The notes under the pieces: generated by a model
What the model saw: the letters and a program-made list of their open reading frames with translations, nothing else
Databases searched by the model: none
Told to the model about the DNA's origin: nothing
Assembly (NCBI GenBank): GCA_945862295.1
Contig: CAMAXT010000003.1
Span: forward strand, 21,544-85,543
Source of the DNA: Pseudobacteriovorax antillogorgiicola
GTDB taxonomy: Bacteria; Bdellovibrionota_B; Oligoflexia; Oligoflexales; CAIYRB01
DNA: 64,000 bases
Direction: 5' to 3'
Position numbers and translations under genes: made by a program
Shown here: positions 52,676 to 62,252 of the stretch, one piece after another
Layout of the letters: each line of letters begins with the position of its first letter
Numbering within the stretch: the stretch's first letter is position 1

Positions 52676-54154
52676 ATGAAACTGGTGAAGATACCGGAAA
52701 CAGAAACTATCTGCAGGAACTTATCCGGTGGGAAATGGACCACGTCCAAAGGCAAACACCTGGCAGTTCACTCACCGTATAACGGTGCTGCTATTGGCCA
52801 AGTTCCATTGTCAACAAATCAGGAAGTTGACGAGGCGGTAAGCAAAGCGCAAGAAGCGTTTCCTGCATGGAAGCAAACACCAATCAAAGAACGCACACAA
52901 TTTTTGTTTCGCTTTCGCGACTTGATGATTAAGCATCTCGATAGACTGGCTCATACTGCGGCTGCTGAATCTGGCAAAACCGTTGCGGAAGCGCGGGCTG
53001 GAGTAATGAAAGGACTTGAGGTAGCTGAGTTTGCTCTGAGCCTACAAAATATGGACGCCGGAGGACTTATGGAAGTCAGCCGTGGAGTCACATGTCAAAG
53101 TAACCGCGAGCCTCTCGGTGTTGTTCTCGGTATTGCCCCTTTCAATTTTCCTGCAATGGTTCCCCTTTGGATGTATCCAGTCGCTCTCACCATGGGCAAC
53201 TGTTTTGTATTAAAGCCATCTGAAAAAGTGCCGCTGACGTCGCAGATTGTTGGCGAACTCATTCTCGAAGCTGGTTATCCGGCTGGCGTTTTCTCTATCG
53301 TTAATGGTGGTGTCGATGCTGTTAATGCTTTGATCGACCATCCAGGAATTAAAGCCGTCGCCTTTGTTGGATCAACACCAGCGGCAAAAGCTGTTTATAT
53401 GCGAGCAAGCTCGCATGGTAAAAGAGCACTCGCTTTAGGAGGCGCGAAAAATCACTTAATCGTTGTTCCAGATGCAGATCTTGAATTGACGGTGAAAGGT
53501 GTGGTTGATTCGTTCACCGGTTGCGCTGGCCAACGCTGCATGGCCGCAAGTTTGATGATCGCTGTTGGCGATGTCGAACCTATCATTGAGAAGATCAAAT
53601 CCACGGCGACTAAAATGACACTCGGCTCAGAAATGGGCGCTCTTATCGATAAACCTGCTTACGACCGCATTTCTGGCATTCTTGACCGCGCCGAAAAAAG
53701 CGGTGCAAAAATTGTTGTCGATGGCCGAAAAGCTTCAGCACCTCAGGGCTATGAAAAAGGTTTCTGGCTTGGTCCAACGATTATTGATAACGCGAAGCCC
53801 GGTACTGAATGTGCGGATGTGGAAATTTTTGGTCCAGTTCTTACTATCGTTCGGTCACCGAATCTCTCAAGTGCAATGGCCCTAGAGCAGAAAAATCCAT
53901 TTGGTAACGCGACCTCTATTTTTACATCAAGCGGCGCTACAGCCCGCTATGTCGCTTCACAAGCAACCAATGGTATGATCGGCGTCAATATCGGTGTCCC
54001 CGTTCCGCGCGAACCGTTTTCCTTTGGTGGCACAAAAGAATCAAAATTTGGACATGGTGACATCACTGGTGTCAGTTCATTAGATTTTTGGACAGATTTA
54101 AAAAAAGTAACCGTTAAATGGGCTCCTCAAGCAGATCAGAATTGGATGAGTTAA
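52676..54154 (+). CDS. mmsA: CoA-acylating methylmalonate/malonate-semialdehyde dehydrogenase (MmsA-like)
   Basis: 492 residues, aldehyde-dehydrogenase fold. GIAPFNFPAMVPLWMYPVAL, GSTPAAKAVYMRASSHGKRA and the catalytic FTGCAGQRCMA (Cys) are diagnostic for MmsA, which turns methylmalonate or malonate semialdehyde into propionyl- or acetyl-CoA. It precedes genes for URC-type uracil breakdown, whose carbon product is a three-carbon semialdehyde/3-hydroxypropionate, so oxidation of malonate semialdehyde is the likely job. AAGAAGGG precedes the ATG; the next gene begins at its stop. Confidence 0.9.
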   Translation: MKLVKIPETETICRNLSGGKWTTSKGKHLAVHSPYNGAAIGQVPLSTNQEVDEAVSKAQEAFPAWKQTPIKERTQFLFRFRDLMIKHLDRLAHTAAAESGKTVAEARAGVMKGLEVAEFALSLQNMDAGGLMEVSRGVTCQSNREPLGVVLGIAPFNFPAMVPLWMYPVALTMGNCFVLKPSEKVPLTSQIVGELILEAGYPAGVFSIVNGGVDAVNALIDHPGIKAVAFVGSTPAAKAVYMRASSHGKRALALGGAKNHLIVVPDADLELTVKGVVDSFTGCAGQRCMAASLMIAVGDVEPIIEKIKSTATKMTLGSEMGALIDKPAYDRISGILDRAEKSGAKIVVDGRKASAPQGYEKGFWLGPTIIDNAKPGTECADVEIFGPVLTIVRSPNLSSAMALEQKNPFGNATSIFTSSGATARYVASQATNGMIGVNIGVPVPREPFSFGGTKESKFGHGDITGVSSLDFWTDLKKVTVKWAPQADQNWMS

Positions 54155-55411
54155 ATGGAAAAAACTAAACCGCTAACGCACATCAGACTTACTAGTCACC
54201 CAGGCCAGCTTAGTGCAGAGGTCATTAAAATCAACTGGGGTGACCCAGATCCAGCAAAGCGCGGGCCGATCATCGGAACCGTGACGAACCCGAATCATCG
54301 CAACGTCATCGGTGCGCACTCTGGTAGCTACGCTGTCTATAGAGCGCTGGCGATCGCTTCAGGCGCGCTCAATCCCGTGCACATTCCGGACCTGACAAAT
54401 ACTGCACCGGCGGAAAAGCTTGGCCCTTTTCCTTCATGGGGAAACAACAAAACGATCGTTTCGATCGATCCCTTCGGACATATTGTTAGCGAAATTTTCA
54501 AAGATTATCTGTCAAATGGCATGGATATTCGCCCAACGATTGCGATCACGAAGGCGCATATTCACTTGCCAGAGATCGTCGATGCTATCGAAGCTGGAAG
54601 ATTGAAGCCAGATGGCAAGATCCTCCTCGAAAACGGTGAAATCTTAGTCACAAAAGCAGCGATTGATCCTGTTTGGTACCTACCAGGCATTGCCGAGCGT
54701 TTTGGTGTCGATGAGGGAGAACTCCGTCGCGCCTTATTCATTCATACTGGTGGCATGTTCCCAGAATTGATCACCAGACATGACTTAAACATCTTTCTTC
54801 CCCCAATTGGCGGCATGACCACCTATTTCATGGGTGACATTTCGAAACTTGGTCAAAAAGGTATTGAAGTTGCCTGCCGCGTGCATGATGAGTGCAATGG
54901 CTCTGATGTTTTCGGATCTGACATTTGTACCTGCCGGCCGTATCTAGCGCACGGGATTGAAGTTTGCGTGGAAACCGCTCAAAGGGCCGGCGTCGGCGTT
55001 ATCGTTTACAACAGAAAAGAAGGTCGAGCTCTTGGCGAGGTCACTAAATTTCTCGTGTATAACGCCAGAAAAAGACAAGAAGGCGGAGACCGCGCCGAGA
55101 AATACTTTGAACGTACTGAGTGCGTTGCCGGCGTTCAAGATATGCGGTTCCAAGAACTCATGCCTGACGTCTTAAACTGGCTTGGAATCACTCATATCGA
55201 CCGTTTTGTGTCGATGAGTAATATGAAACATGATGCCTTGATTAAGCACGGCATCACTGTTGGCGAACGCGTTTCCATTCCCGCTGGGTTAATTCCTAAG
55301 GATGCCCAAGTCGAGATGGATGCGAAAGTCGCAGCGGGATACTTTTCAACAAAAGTCTCGCCCGATGAGACAGAACTAAAAAAGAAAAAGGGTCGCGGTC
55401 TAGACGATTGA
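54155..55411 (+). CDS. GTP-cyclohydrolase-II-like uracil-pathway protein (URC1)
   Basis: 418 residues. The C-terminal half carries the GTP-cyclohydrolase-II zinc motif, RVHDECNGSDVFGSDICTC, with Cys247, Cys258 and Cys260, plus a GRALGE-type strand. A 200-residue N-terminal part (NPNHRNVIGAHSGSYAVYRALA) is not in RibA but is expected in fungal URC1. In the URC pathway this protein acts on the ring of UMP-derived intermediates. Flanking MmsA, DUF1688 and UPRT genes support URC over riboflavin synthesis. Starts immediately after the mmsA stop. Confidence 0.85.
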   Translation: MEKTKPLTHIRLTSHPGQLSAEVIKINWGDPDPAKRGPIIGTVTNPNHRNVIGAHSGSYAVYRALAIASGALNPVHIPDLTNTAPAEKLGPFPSWGNNKTIVSIDPFGHIVSEIFKDYLSNGMDIRPTIAITKAHIHLPEIVDAIEAGRLKPDGKILLENGEILVTKAAIDPVWYLPGIAERFGVDEGELRRALFIHTGGMFPELITRHDLNIFLPPIGGMTTYFMGDISKLGQKGIEVACRVHDECNGSDVFGSDICTCRPYLAHGIEVCVETAQRAGVGVIVYNRKEGRALGEVTKFLVYNARKRQEGGDRAEKYFERTECVAGVQDMRFQELMPDVLNWLGITHIDRFVSMSNMKHDALIKHGITVGERVSIPAGLIPKDAQVEMDAKVAAGYFSTKVSPDETELKKKKGRGLDD

Positions 55412-55433
55412 TTGTTGTTAACGGGTGATAGTC

Positions 55434-56666
55434 ATGGAAACTAAAGAAACGTTAAATTATCTACGAAGTCCAGAAGCGGTACGCGAACAGGCGACTTTTC
55501 TTCTGGGTCTCGCTAAAAAAAACAAGCTTGAGCACTTCGCTTTTCACGAGGAAAAAATCCCTGACGTAGTCAGTTACGTGGAAAAAGTTATCAAAGCTAA
55601 CTACCCGACTCTTGAGGTGCCGTTTCATAGTCGGTGGCGGCATTTCAACGCCGGCGGTGTCAATCGCAACGCTACGCTCGATCAGAAACTCGCCGGGGCT
55701 ACCACTGAAGACATCGCGCGTTCCAAAATCGAACTAGCGATTGTCAGCGTGTTGCTCGATGCCGGTGCTGGTGATAAATGGAGTTTCAAAGAAGACGGCA
55801 CGGATAAGACTTACAGTCGGTCGGAAGGCTTGGCTGTTGCAAGTTATCACATGTTTGTCGACGGTGGTTTTGCGAGCGATCCCGATGCTCCTTACACAGT
55901 CGATCAAATTGGCCTGAGTAACATCGATAAAAAAATGCTCAGCGCATACTTTCAGACCGGACCAAAGAATCCGATGCAAGGATTTGATGGGCGTCTAAGC
56001 CTTCTTCACCGTCTCGGTAATACGCTGCAACAGCAAAAGACCTACTTCATGGCTGGTCAATCAATCAGATTAGGTGGTTTATTCGACTACTTTGACTCTG
56101 TCTCGGCCAATGGCAAGATTTCCGCACGCAAAGTTTTAACAACAATTTTAGACGCTCTCGGTCCGATTTGGCCCGGTCGCATTTCGATGCAAGGTAAAAA
56201 TCTAGGCGACGTCTGGAAGCATTCAAAGATTCCAACTGATGGACCATCCGTCGGCCATATACCGTTTCACAAGCTGTCGCAGTGGTTGACTTATTCAATC
56301 ATCGAACCCATTCAAGAAGCTGGACTGGAAGTGACAAGCCTTGACGAACTTACTGGTCTCGCCGAATACCGAAACGGCGGACTCATGATCGACTCAGGTC
56401 TGATCTCTCTTAAAAATCCCGCATTAGAAAAAGAAAAACATAAGCCCGATAGTGAGCTCATAGTCGAGTGGCGCGCCCTGACTGTTGCCTTGCTTGATAT
56501 CATTGCCGACGGCATCAGGAAAAAACTTGGAAAGTCAGCTCTCGAATTACCGCTTGTATCTGTATTAGAAGGCGGTACATGGAGCGCTGGTCGAAAGATC
56601 GCAGCAGAGAAAAGACCTGGTGGAAACCCGCCTTTAACAATCGTCAGTGACGGTACCGTATTCTAA
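55434..56666 (+). CDS. DUF1688 protein, URC4-like
   Basis: 410 residues; ATG 55434 with GGGTGA upstream (a GTG at 55425 is the alternative). SRWRHFNAGGVNR, RSKIELAIVSVLLDAGAGDKW, YSRSEGLAVASYHMF and DGRLSLLHRLGNTL are the blocks I associate with DUF1688, the URC4 protein needed for uracil catabolism in yeasts such as Lachancea kluyveri. The biochemical role of URC4 is not settled. Its position between URC1-like and UPRT genes is the same combination as the URC set. Confidence 0.85.
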   Translation: METKETLNYLRSPEAVREQATFLLGLAKKNKLEHFAFHEEKIPDVVSYVEKVIKANYPTLEVPFHSRWRHFNAGGVNRNATLDQKLAGATTEDIARSKIELAIVSVLLDAGAGDKWSFKEDGTDKTYSRSEGLAVASYHMFVDGGFASDPDAPYTVDQIGLSNIDKKMLSAYFQTGPKNPMQGFDGRLSLLHRLGNTLQQQKTYFMAGQSIRLGGLFDYFDSVSANGKISARKVLTTILDALGPIWPGRISMQGKNLGDVWKHSKIPTDGPSVGHIPFHKLSQWLTYSIIEPIQEAGLEVTSLDELTGLAEYRNGGLMIDSGLISLKNPALEKEKHKPDSELIVEWRALTVALLDIIADGIRKKLGKSALELPLVSVLEGGTWSAGRKIAAEKRPGGNPPLTIVSDGTVF

Positions 56667-56684
56667 TCCTTTGGAGTTCCATCT

Positions 56685-57317
56685 ATGCACCCGAATCTTA
56701 CAGTCATTGGCCATCCGCTTGTTCAGCACAAACTGACTATTATGCGGAAAAAATCCACGTCCAGCGGCAAATTCCGCCGTCTAGCCGGCGAGATTGCTAT
56801 GCTGCTTGCGTATGAAGTAACAAGAGATCTGCCGCTTTCTCTAGAAAAAATTGAAACACCACTTGAGACTATGGATGCTCCAGTCCTCAAAGGCCGCGAA
56901 TTGGTTCTTGTTTCAATCTTGCGAGCGGGCAACGGCATTCTAGACGGCATGCTACGATTAATTCCAGCTGCACATGTTGGACACATCGGCCTTTACCGCG
57001 ATCCAAAAACGCTCGTTGCGGTAGAATATTACTGCAAACTTCCGCCAAAAATCGAAGAACGTGACGTCATCATCGTCGACCCAATGCTTGCAACTGGCCA
57101 CTCTGCTGTTGCTGCAATTGAGCGAGTGCTTGAACGCAAGCCAAAATCTCTACGTTTTGTTTGCTTACTAGCCGCACCTGAAGGCGTGAAATTCGTTCAC
57201 GATCATTTTCCCAATGTCCCAATCTATACAGCAGCGCTCGACCGCGCGTTGAACGAGAAAAAATACATCGTTCCCGGCTTAGGTGATGCTGGTGACCGCA
57301 TGTTCGGAACTATGTAA
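56685..57317 (+). CDS. upp: Uracil phosphoribosyltransferase
   Basis: 210 residues. [20 protein letters not shown] and the PRPP loop [18 protein letters not shown] are diagnostic for UPRT, with [10 protein letters not shown] at the end. It makes UMP from uracil and PRPP. In this operon it is the URC6-like entry step of uracil breakdown; it can also serve salvage. GGAG precedes the ATG. The gene lies 18 bases after DUF1688. Confidence 0.94.
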   Translation: MHPNLTVIGHPLVQHKLTIMRKKSTSSGKFRRLAGEIAMLLAYEVTRDLPLSLEKIETPLETMDAPVLKGRELVLVSILRAGNGILDGMLRLIPAAHVGHIGLYRDPKTLVAVEYYCKLPPKIEERDVIIVDPMLATGHSAVAAIERVLERKPKSLRFVCLLAAPEGVKFVHDHFPNVPIYTAALDRALNEKKYIVPGLGDAGDRMFGTM

Positions 57318-57340
57318 TAGACAAGTCTGCAGGATAAACG

Positions 57341-58021
57341 TTGCAACCAAATACATCCTCTGTGCAGATTAAAATTGTTTTCGAAAATGACCATTTCCTC
57401 ATGGTTGATAAACCCTCCGGATGGCTGAGTGTGCCATCTCGTCAGGGCGAGGATGACACTCGGCCATGTCTGGGAAAACACCTTGAAAAACAACTTAGCT
57501 GCAAAATCTGGCCAGTCCACCGTCTTGATCTGGAAGTCTCAGGACTAATACTTTTCGCAAAAACCGCTGAAGCCCACAAAGCCGCCAACAGATGGTTTGA
57601 ACAGCACGAAGTCGTGAAAACATATGAAGCTTGGACCAGGGATAGTTTAGATTTTCCCGCGTTAGGAATTTGGACCCTCTGGGAAAGCACTATCCAACGC
57701 GGAAAGAAAAGATCTTTTGAAGCCCCACATGGCAAGCCGGCAAAGACCAATGCTAAATTGATTGAACGAATAACATTACTGAACATGCAGGTAGCAGTTT
57801 GGAACTTGCAGCCGCTAACAGGCAGATCGCATCAACTGCGTTTTGAATTAGCAAAAAGACAACATCCGATTATTGGCGATTCGTTATACGGGAATACAGA
57901 TCTAATGACAAACGGTCACATCGCACTGCGTTGCTTCGAATTGGACTTTTCCGCATGTGCGAATCACCGAAAATTTGGCCTAAAAGAAACAGTGCATATT
58001 GATCAAATTAACCGCCAGTAA
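57341..58021 (+). CDS. RluA-family pseudouridine synthase
   Basis: 226 residues. FLMVDKPSGWLSVPS opens the fold, and PVHRLDLEVSGLILFAK carries the catalytic Asp of the RluA family; GRSHQLRFEL is the later conserved strand. The enzyme isomerises uridine to pseudouridine in rRNA or tRNA. TTG start with AGGA upstream, 23 bases after upp, so it may be cotranscribed although its role differs. Confidence 0.88.
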   Translation: MQPNTSSVQIKIVFENDHFLMVDKPSGWLSVPSRQGEDDTRPCLGKHLEKQLSCKIWPVHRLDLEVSGLILFAKTAEAHKAANRWFEQHEVVKTYEAWTRDSLDFPALGIWTLWESTIQRGKKRSFEAPHGKPAKTNAKLIERITLLNMQVAVWNLQPLTGRSHQLRFELAKRQHPIIGDSLYGNTDLMTNGHIALRCFELDFSACANHRKFGLKETVHIDQINRQ

Positions 58022-58095
58022 AACCTGCCAAGTTTCCTCTGATGCGATTCCGACTCTCTTTTTTCATAGAAGAAACGAATCCAGCTAAAGTCCGA

Positions 58096-59031
58096 CTAGA
58101 GGCCGCAGATAGGCTGATAAACAACCGGACAGACAGCTGTGCTCTGGTAGGCCGCACCTGGGGACTGCCAGCGGAAGCCAGCAACGCGGACCTTTCTCGC
58201 ACGCTCCAACAAATGGGCGGCCGCAGCGGTAAACTTAGCGGGATTCAACAGGCCGCAGCCGGTGCCAGATGTTTCTCTGAACTCGTAACTTACCTGGCCA
58301 GTGGCGGTCGGAACGTTTAGGACGCTCATGATTTGTTCGCTTGCCGGTATCCCTACCGAAGGATCGGAGCTGATCGGATTGGTGTCCTGGTACTGCCGGC
58401 AGGTGCTTGCATTGAAGTTTTCGATTCCTTTGGCCTCGATAGTACTAAGAAATGCCTTGATCGCCCGACCGCGATCGGCGAGGAAACCTTCCCAGCGTGC
58501 GCTCCTTAAGTCTGTTATTGCTGTAAAGTAGTCAACTGTTTCCAGAGTCTTAGGAAATATCGTAAAATTTGGATCAATGTTGTGATTGATAGCTAAATTA
58601 ATTCCGCGGGCACGCACACTGTCGTTCTCTGCATAGTAGAAGTATGACATGGACGCGGTCGTGTTGGGGAGGCGGCGGACGATGATAATCTCCGAACCGC
58701 TTAGGTTTGATAAGCTGCTTGCTTCATCAATCGATGGGACGGGGTCTTTGACAACCAAGACGTCATCTTTGGTGACCTTGACGGTTTCGTCGGTCTTATC
58801 GACTCCTACATCGTCGGTCCCCATGCTATCATTTTCTTGGGAGCCTTCGACTTGAATGTCACTGCTGGTTTGCTCCTGGTCAGCGCTATGATTCTCAGAT
58901 TCAGCATTAGCGTTAGAAACAGGTTTTCCTTTGCTTTTAGCGCTGCCACCGGAAAGTCCAGAATCGGATGAGCAGGCCGGGCAGATGGCAAGAAAGAGTA
59001 CCAAAGGCGCACAATGCGCTTGTAAATCCAT
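58096..59031 (-). CDS. Lipoprotein of unknown function
   Basis: ATG 59031 has GGAGG 8 bases upstream (a longer frame from 59085 is rejected). Signal MDLQAHCAPLVLFLAICPAC, then an acidic linker of about 80 residues. The mature domain has four to five Cys residues, a basic motif IIIVRRLPNTTASMSYFYY and ends in GAAYQSTAVCPVVYQPICGL. No family recognised; disulphides and envelope location are likely. Neighbours are unrelated. Confidence 0.7.
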   Translation of the reverse strand: MDLQAHCAPLVLFLAICPACSSDSGLSGGSAKSKGKPVSNANAESENHSADQEQTSSDIQVEGSQENDSMGTDDVGVDKTDETVKVTKDDVLVVKDPVPSIDEASSLSNLSGSEIIIVRRLPNTTASMSYFYYAENDSVRARGINLAINHNIDPNFTIFPKTLETVDYFTAITDLRSARWEGFLADRGRAIKAFLSTIEAKGIENFNASTCRQYQDTNPISSDPSVGIPASEQIMSVLNVPTATGQVSYEFRETSGTGCGLLNPAKFTAAAAHLLERARKVRVAGFRWQSPGAAYQSTAVCPVVYQPICGL

Positions 59032-59100
59032 GCGGGGTTCCTCCAATAGCTTGTTAAAAAAGAGTTTCGGCTGAAGCATTACCAAACTTTTCTCGCGATC

Positions 59101-59343
59101 TTAACCGACCAGGAAACCATGCATTTTCGCCAGTGATTTCGTCCAAAGTCGAGTGCCCAGCCTTAGCATGAACGAGTTGAATCGAATCAAATGGGGATCC
59201 CAACAAAAAACCGATTTGCGATGATTTACATCTGCATCGGCAATAGTGATGATCGCGAAGCCGGTCCTCACCAGCCTAGCTTCATGAAACAACATGAAAT
59301 CTTTGTGGTTTTCAGCTTTTGATACGTGAGCGTTCCGGGCCAT
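59101..59343 (-). CDS. Doubtful hypothetical protein (80 codons)
   Basis: A minus-strand frame beginning MARNAHVSKAENHKDFMLFH and ending LAKMHGFLVG, with only AAGA upstream and no recognisable motif. It fills a gap of about 410 bases between the lipoprotein start and the methyltransferase gene, a region that must also hold both promoters. It may be a chance frame. Confidence 0.25.
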   Translation of the reverse strand: MARNAHVSKAENHKDFMLFHEARLVRTGFAIITIADADVNHRKSVFCWDPHLIRFNSFMLRLGTRLWTKSLAKMHGFLVG

Positions 59344-59443
59344 TCTTAGGTGATGGATATTTCCGGTTTAGTTTGGTACCTAGGCGGTCGCGACCGCCGT
59401 GTCCTTCGTAGCCGCACATTGACCTCGATTTGAAAGCACCAGC

Positions 59444-60622
59444 ATGAACGATACTTTAATCCCAGTGATGCCTACGGTTCGCCTCAATCAAGAACACCGA
59501 TTAGACCATCCTTGGATTTTTTCTCGCAACGTCGTGAAGCCTGATGACCGCATTCCTCCTGGAACAATCGTCAACGTCGTAAATCCAGATGGTCGTTGGA
59601 TCGGCCAAGGTTTTTTCAATGGCAGGGGTCGCATTGGTGTTAGGCTTTTAACAACCTCAAAATCCGAACCAGCAAATAGAGATTTCATTGAGAAGAAAAT
59701 CACCCAAGCAATCGAGATGCGGCACGAACTTGGTATCAATGCTGCGTCCAATGCCATGCGCCTATTCAATTCTGAAGGCGACGGCATCAGTGGACTGATT
59801 GTCGATATCTACGATAACACTGTAGTCATCGAATTCTTTTCCGCAGGTGCTTTTAGACTAAGAAGTGACATCAAAGACATCTATAGCAAGATATTTCCTG
59901 GTGCAGATTTTTATTGGTTTTCGGAAAAAAGGATTCAAAAGCAGGAATCATTTGACTGCCACGATCAACCTGCTCCGGCACCACTTGTCGTGCACGAACA
60001 CGGCCTGAAGTTCCACGTCCATATCGGATCAAAACACAAGACAGGCTTTTTCGTCGATCAACGAGATAATCGCCTTCAGCTTAGTAAACTTTGCGCCGGA
60101 AAACGAGTGGCCGATCTTTGCAGCCACACCGGTGGCTTTGCAGTATATGCAGCTGGCCCGGGCAAAGCATCTTCAGTGACCGCAGTCGATCTCGATATCG
60201 AAGCGATCGCGATCGCTCAGAAAAATGCTGACATCAATAGTCTAAAAATAGACTTCGTCGCCGAAGATATTTATAAGTGGCTTGAAGAAGAGCACCGCAA
60301 GAACGAACAATACGACGTCATCATTCTCGACCCTGCGAAGCAAACTCGTAACAAGGACGATATTCCAGCTGCCCTAGGTCAATATACATCCATGAATGCT
60401 GGCACCATGAAACTGATCCGACCTGGTGGGTATCTGCTTACTTGCTCATGCAGCGGTCTGATCAGCGAAGAAGACTTTATTGCGTCTGTTCGCCGGGCAG
60501 CAAGCCGCGCCGGGCGAAAGCTTCAAGTGCTAGACCTATCGGGAGCAGCTCCGGACCACCCTTGGCTAATCAATGTCGAAGAGTCGCGCTATCTTAAGGC
60601 GATTTGGTGCCGCGTCCTTTAG
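59444..60622 (+). CDS. RlmI-like rRNA methyltransferase with PUA domain
   Basis: 392 residues. An N-terminal PUA domain (LNQEHRLDHPWIFSRNV) is followed by a SAM-dependent methyltransferase core (VADLCSHTGGFAVYAAG, VDLDIEAIAIAQKNA, VIILDPAKQTR). The LDPAK motif is LDPPxF in E. coli RlmI, so the target base (m5C of 23S rRNA in RlmI) is uncertain. Cytoplasmic. GCACCAGC upstream is a poor ribosome site. Single gene with 133 bases to the next. Confidence 0.88.
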   Translation: MNDTLIPVMPTVRLNQEHRLDHPWIFSRNVVKPDDRIPPGTIVNVVNPDGRWIGQGFFNGRGRIGVRLLTTSKSEPANRDFIEKKITQAIEMRHELGINAASNAMRLFNSEGDGISGLIVDIYDNTVVIEFFSAGAFRLRSDIKDIYSKIFPGADFYWFSEKRIQKQESFDCHDQPAPAPLVVHEHGLKFHVHIGSKHKTGFFVDQRDNRLQLSKLCAGKRVADLCSHTGGFAVYAAGPGKASSVTAVDLDIEAIAIAQKNADINSLKIDFVAEDIYKWLEEEHRKNEQYDVIILDPAKQTRNKDDIPAALGQYTSMNAGTMKLIRPGGYLLTCSCSGLISEEDFIASVRRAASRAGRKLQVLDLSGAAPDHPWLINVEESRYLKAIWCRVL

Positions 60623-60755
60623 GCACAAAATGGTGAGCCATGAGTTGTTGCCTCTAGACAACAGATCTAATGGCTCTCTACCATTACGATTGATGTTCGC
60701 TAGCCAAAAGAATTAAATTGTCGCCTTACCTCTATAACGAAGTGAAGGATCACCT

Positions 60756-61028
60756 ATGAAACTAATCGCTGCGACAATAATTACTCTCAGTCTCTCCGCG
60801 AACGCCTACGCGTCTTGCCAAATCAAAAACGAAACTTCAAATGACTTCACTGTCGAATACGGCAATGTCTCAAACCGTTCTTTTGGCTCAAACCATATCG
60901 ACACATTTCCTGCTGGATCAATCAGCGGTAAAAGCAAAGACGGCGCATCATTTTCTGGTTCGTGTGTTGACGGTGACCGACTGGTTATTAAAGAAGAAAA
61001 CGGCACGATCAAAATGAAGAAACGGTAG
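60756..61028 (+). CDS. Small secreted protein of unknown function
   Basis: 90 residues; signal peptide MKLIAATIITLSLSANAYA and a small beta-rich mature part with one disulphide-capable Cys pair (SCQIKN ... GSCVDGD). The rest has many Ser/Gly/Asn. AAGTGAAGGA precedes the ATG. No family recognised. A bidirectional hairpin terminator follows. Confidence 0.7.
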   Translation: MKLIAATIITLSLSANAYASCQIKNETSNDFTVEYGNVSNRSFGSNHIDTFPAGSISGKSKDGASFSGSCVDGDRLVIKEENGTIKMKKR

Positions 61029-61060
61029 ACTAGGCCACCAAAAGGCCATGAAGAAATGAA

Positions 61061-61088
61061 GGGCGAACTCGCCATTGGGAGTTCGCCC
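61061..61088. terminator. Bidirectional hairpin between convergent genes
   Basis: GGGCGAACTC (61061-61070) pairs perfectly with GAGTTCGCCC (61079-61088) over an 8-base loop. The T-rich tail is on the minus strand (TTCATTTCTTC), so it chiefly serves the heptosyltransferase transcript, but it can also end the plus-strand gene. Confidence 0.65.
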
Positions 61089-61172
61089 CACGAATAACTC
61101 AATCTATCACTTAGAGAGTGCAAGTCCGTAAACGCCATATTGAATAGCCATTGGCTGAAGTAGGTAAAAAAA

Positions 61173-62252
61173 TCAGCTATATCTGGTAGGTATTTGGAGC
61201 AGAGGTTTTACCTGCGCGAAAACCAATGCTGCTAAAAGATCTTTCATACAACGAAAATGCCCCAATGGGCAGGTCATCGGTCCATGATCACTACAAGGAC
61301 GGCATTGTAGAGAGATACCAACAGAGGTACTGTGCTCACCTAGCGGCCCAAATCCCATCTCCGGAATCGTTGCCCCAAAAATGGCGACCGTAGGCAGATT
61401 AACGGCTGAGGCGAAATGAATCGGAGAACTATCATTTGAAACGAGGAGTTTGCACCGGTTAAATAACCCAGGCAGATCTTCCAAAACGGTAGCTCCAACC
61501 AGATTCTTTAAAGCATCAGTCGGCTGAATACTTTTAAATATCTCGGCGGCAACGTCTTCTTCAGCTTTACTACCTACTAGGACGACACCGTAACCATCAG
61601 CTAAAATCATTTTAATCAGCTCAACAAACCCACTGGTGGTCCAGCGTTTCGTTCCCCAAACACTTCCCGGCGCAACCGCGACCCACCCCTTGGCATTACC
61701 ATCCAGCAGATTCCCAATGTCCGGACGTAACGTCTCTGAACTTAAAAAAGGTTTCGCAGTTTGTATATCTTTACGGTCAATACCCAAAGGCTCAAGGAGT
61801 AACGAGATGCGAGCAGCCTCATGAAAAACAGCTACCCTTGTGACTTTCTCCTGAGCTAGAAACGCAAGATTTGTCTCATGGTAAGTAATGGTAGGAAATG
61901 CAAGGTAACGTGCAAGTAGGCTTGAGCGAAAACTTCGGTGCACTTGCAGCATCACAGTTTCCGATGGCTGCAAATGATGAGACACCGCCGTCTTTACATC
62001 TTTGAATGCTTGGAGTGTTGATTTAGAGTGCTTGTTAAAAGCAATCAAGCTGGTTAGACCACGGGCATGCGCTAATGCTTTTACACCGATCGGAGTTGTA
62101 ATCACATGCTGCCGCGCATTGGGAAACCTCTTGGCCGCCAGTTCTGTTCCTGCGGTCGTTAGAATCACGTCACCAATAAATCCAGAGGAAAGCCAGATGA
62201 TGTCGCTCGGATTTTTAGGTAGTTGATTAGCCACGAGATGGCTCGCTTTCAT
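61173..62252 (-). CDS. ADP-heptose:LPS heptosyltransferase (GT9)
   Basis: 359 residues. WLSSGFIGDVILTTAGTEL and the C-terminal SNDSSPIHFASAVNLPTVAIFG (GT9 nucleotide-sugar loop) with APGSVWGTKRW are typical. It adds a heptose to the lipopolysaccharide core at the cytoplasmic face of the inner membrane. CRPCSDHGPMTCPLGHFRCM is a Cys-rich insertion near the end. It overlaps the RimI-like gene by 26 bases. Confidence 0.88.
   Translation of the reverse strand: MKASHLVANQLPKNPSDIIWLSSGFIGDVILTTAGTELAAKRFPNARQHVITTPIGVKALAHARGLTSLIAFNKHSKSTLQAFKDVKTAVSHHLQPSETVMLQVHRSFRSSLLARYLAFPTITYHETNLAFLAQEKVTRVAVFHEAARISLLLEPLGIDRKDIQTAKPFLSSETLRPDIGNLLDGNAKGWVAVAPGSVWGTKRWTTSGFVELIKMILADGYGVVLVGSKAEEDVAAEIFKSIQPTDALKNLVGATVLEDLPGLFNRCKLLVSNDSSPIHFASAVNLPTVAIFGATIPEMGFGPLGEHSTSVGISLQCRPCSDHGPMTCPLGHFRCMKDLLAALVFAQVKPLLQIPTRYS

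Noticed and set aside
58042..58320. 92-codon plus-strand frame overlapping the lipoprotein tail
   Set aside because: No ribosome site and no motif; the opposite-strand lipoprotein has a clear signal peptide and start.
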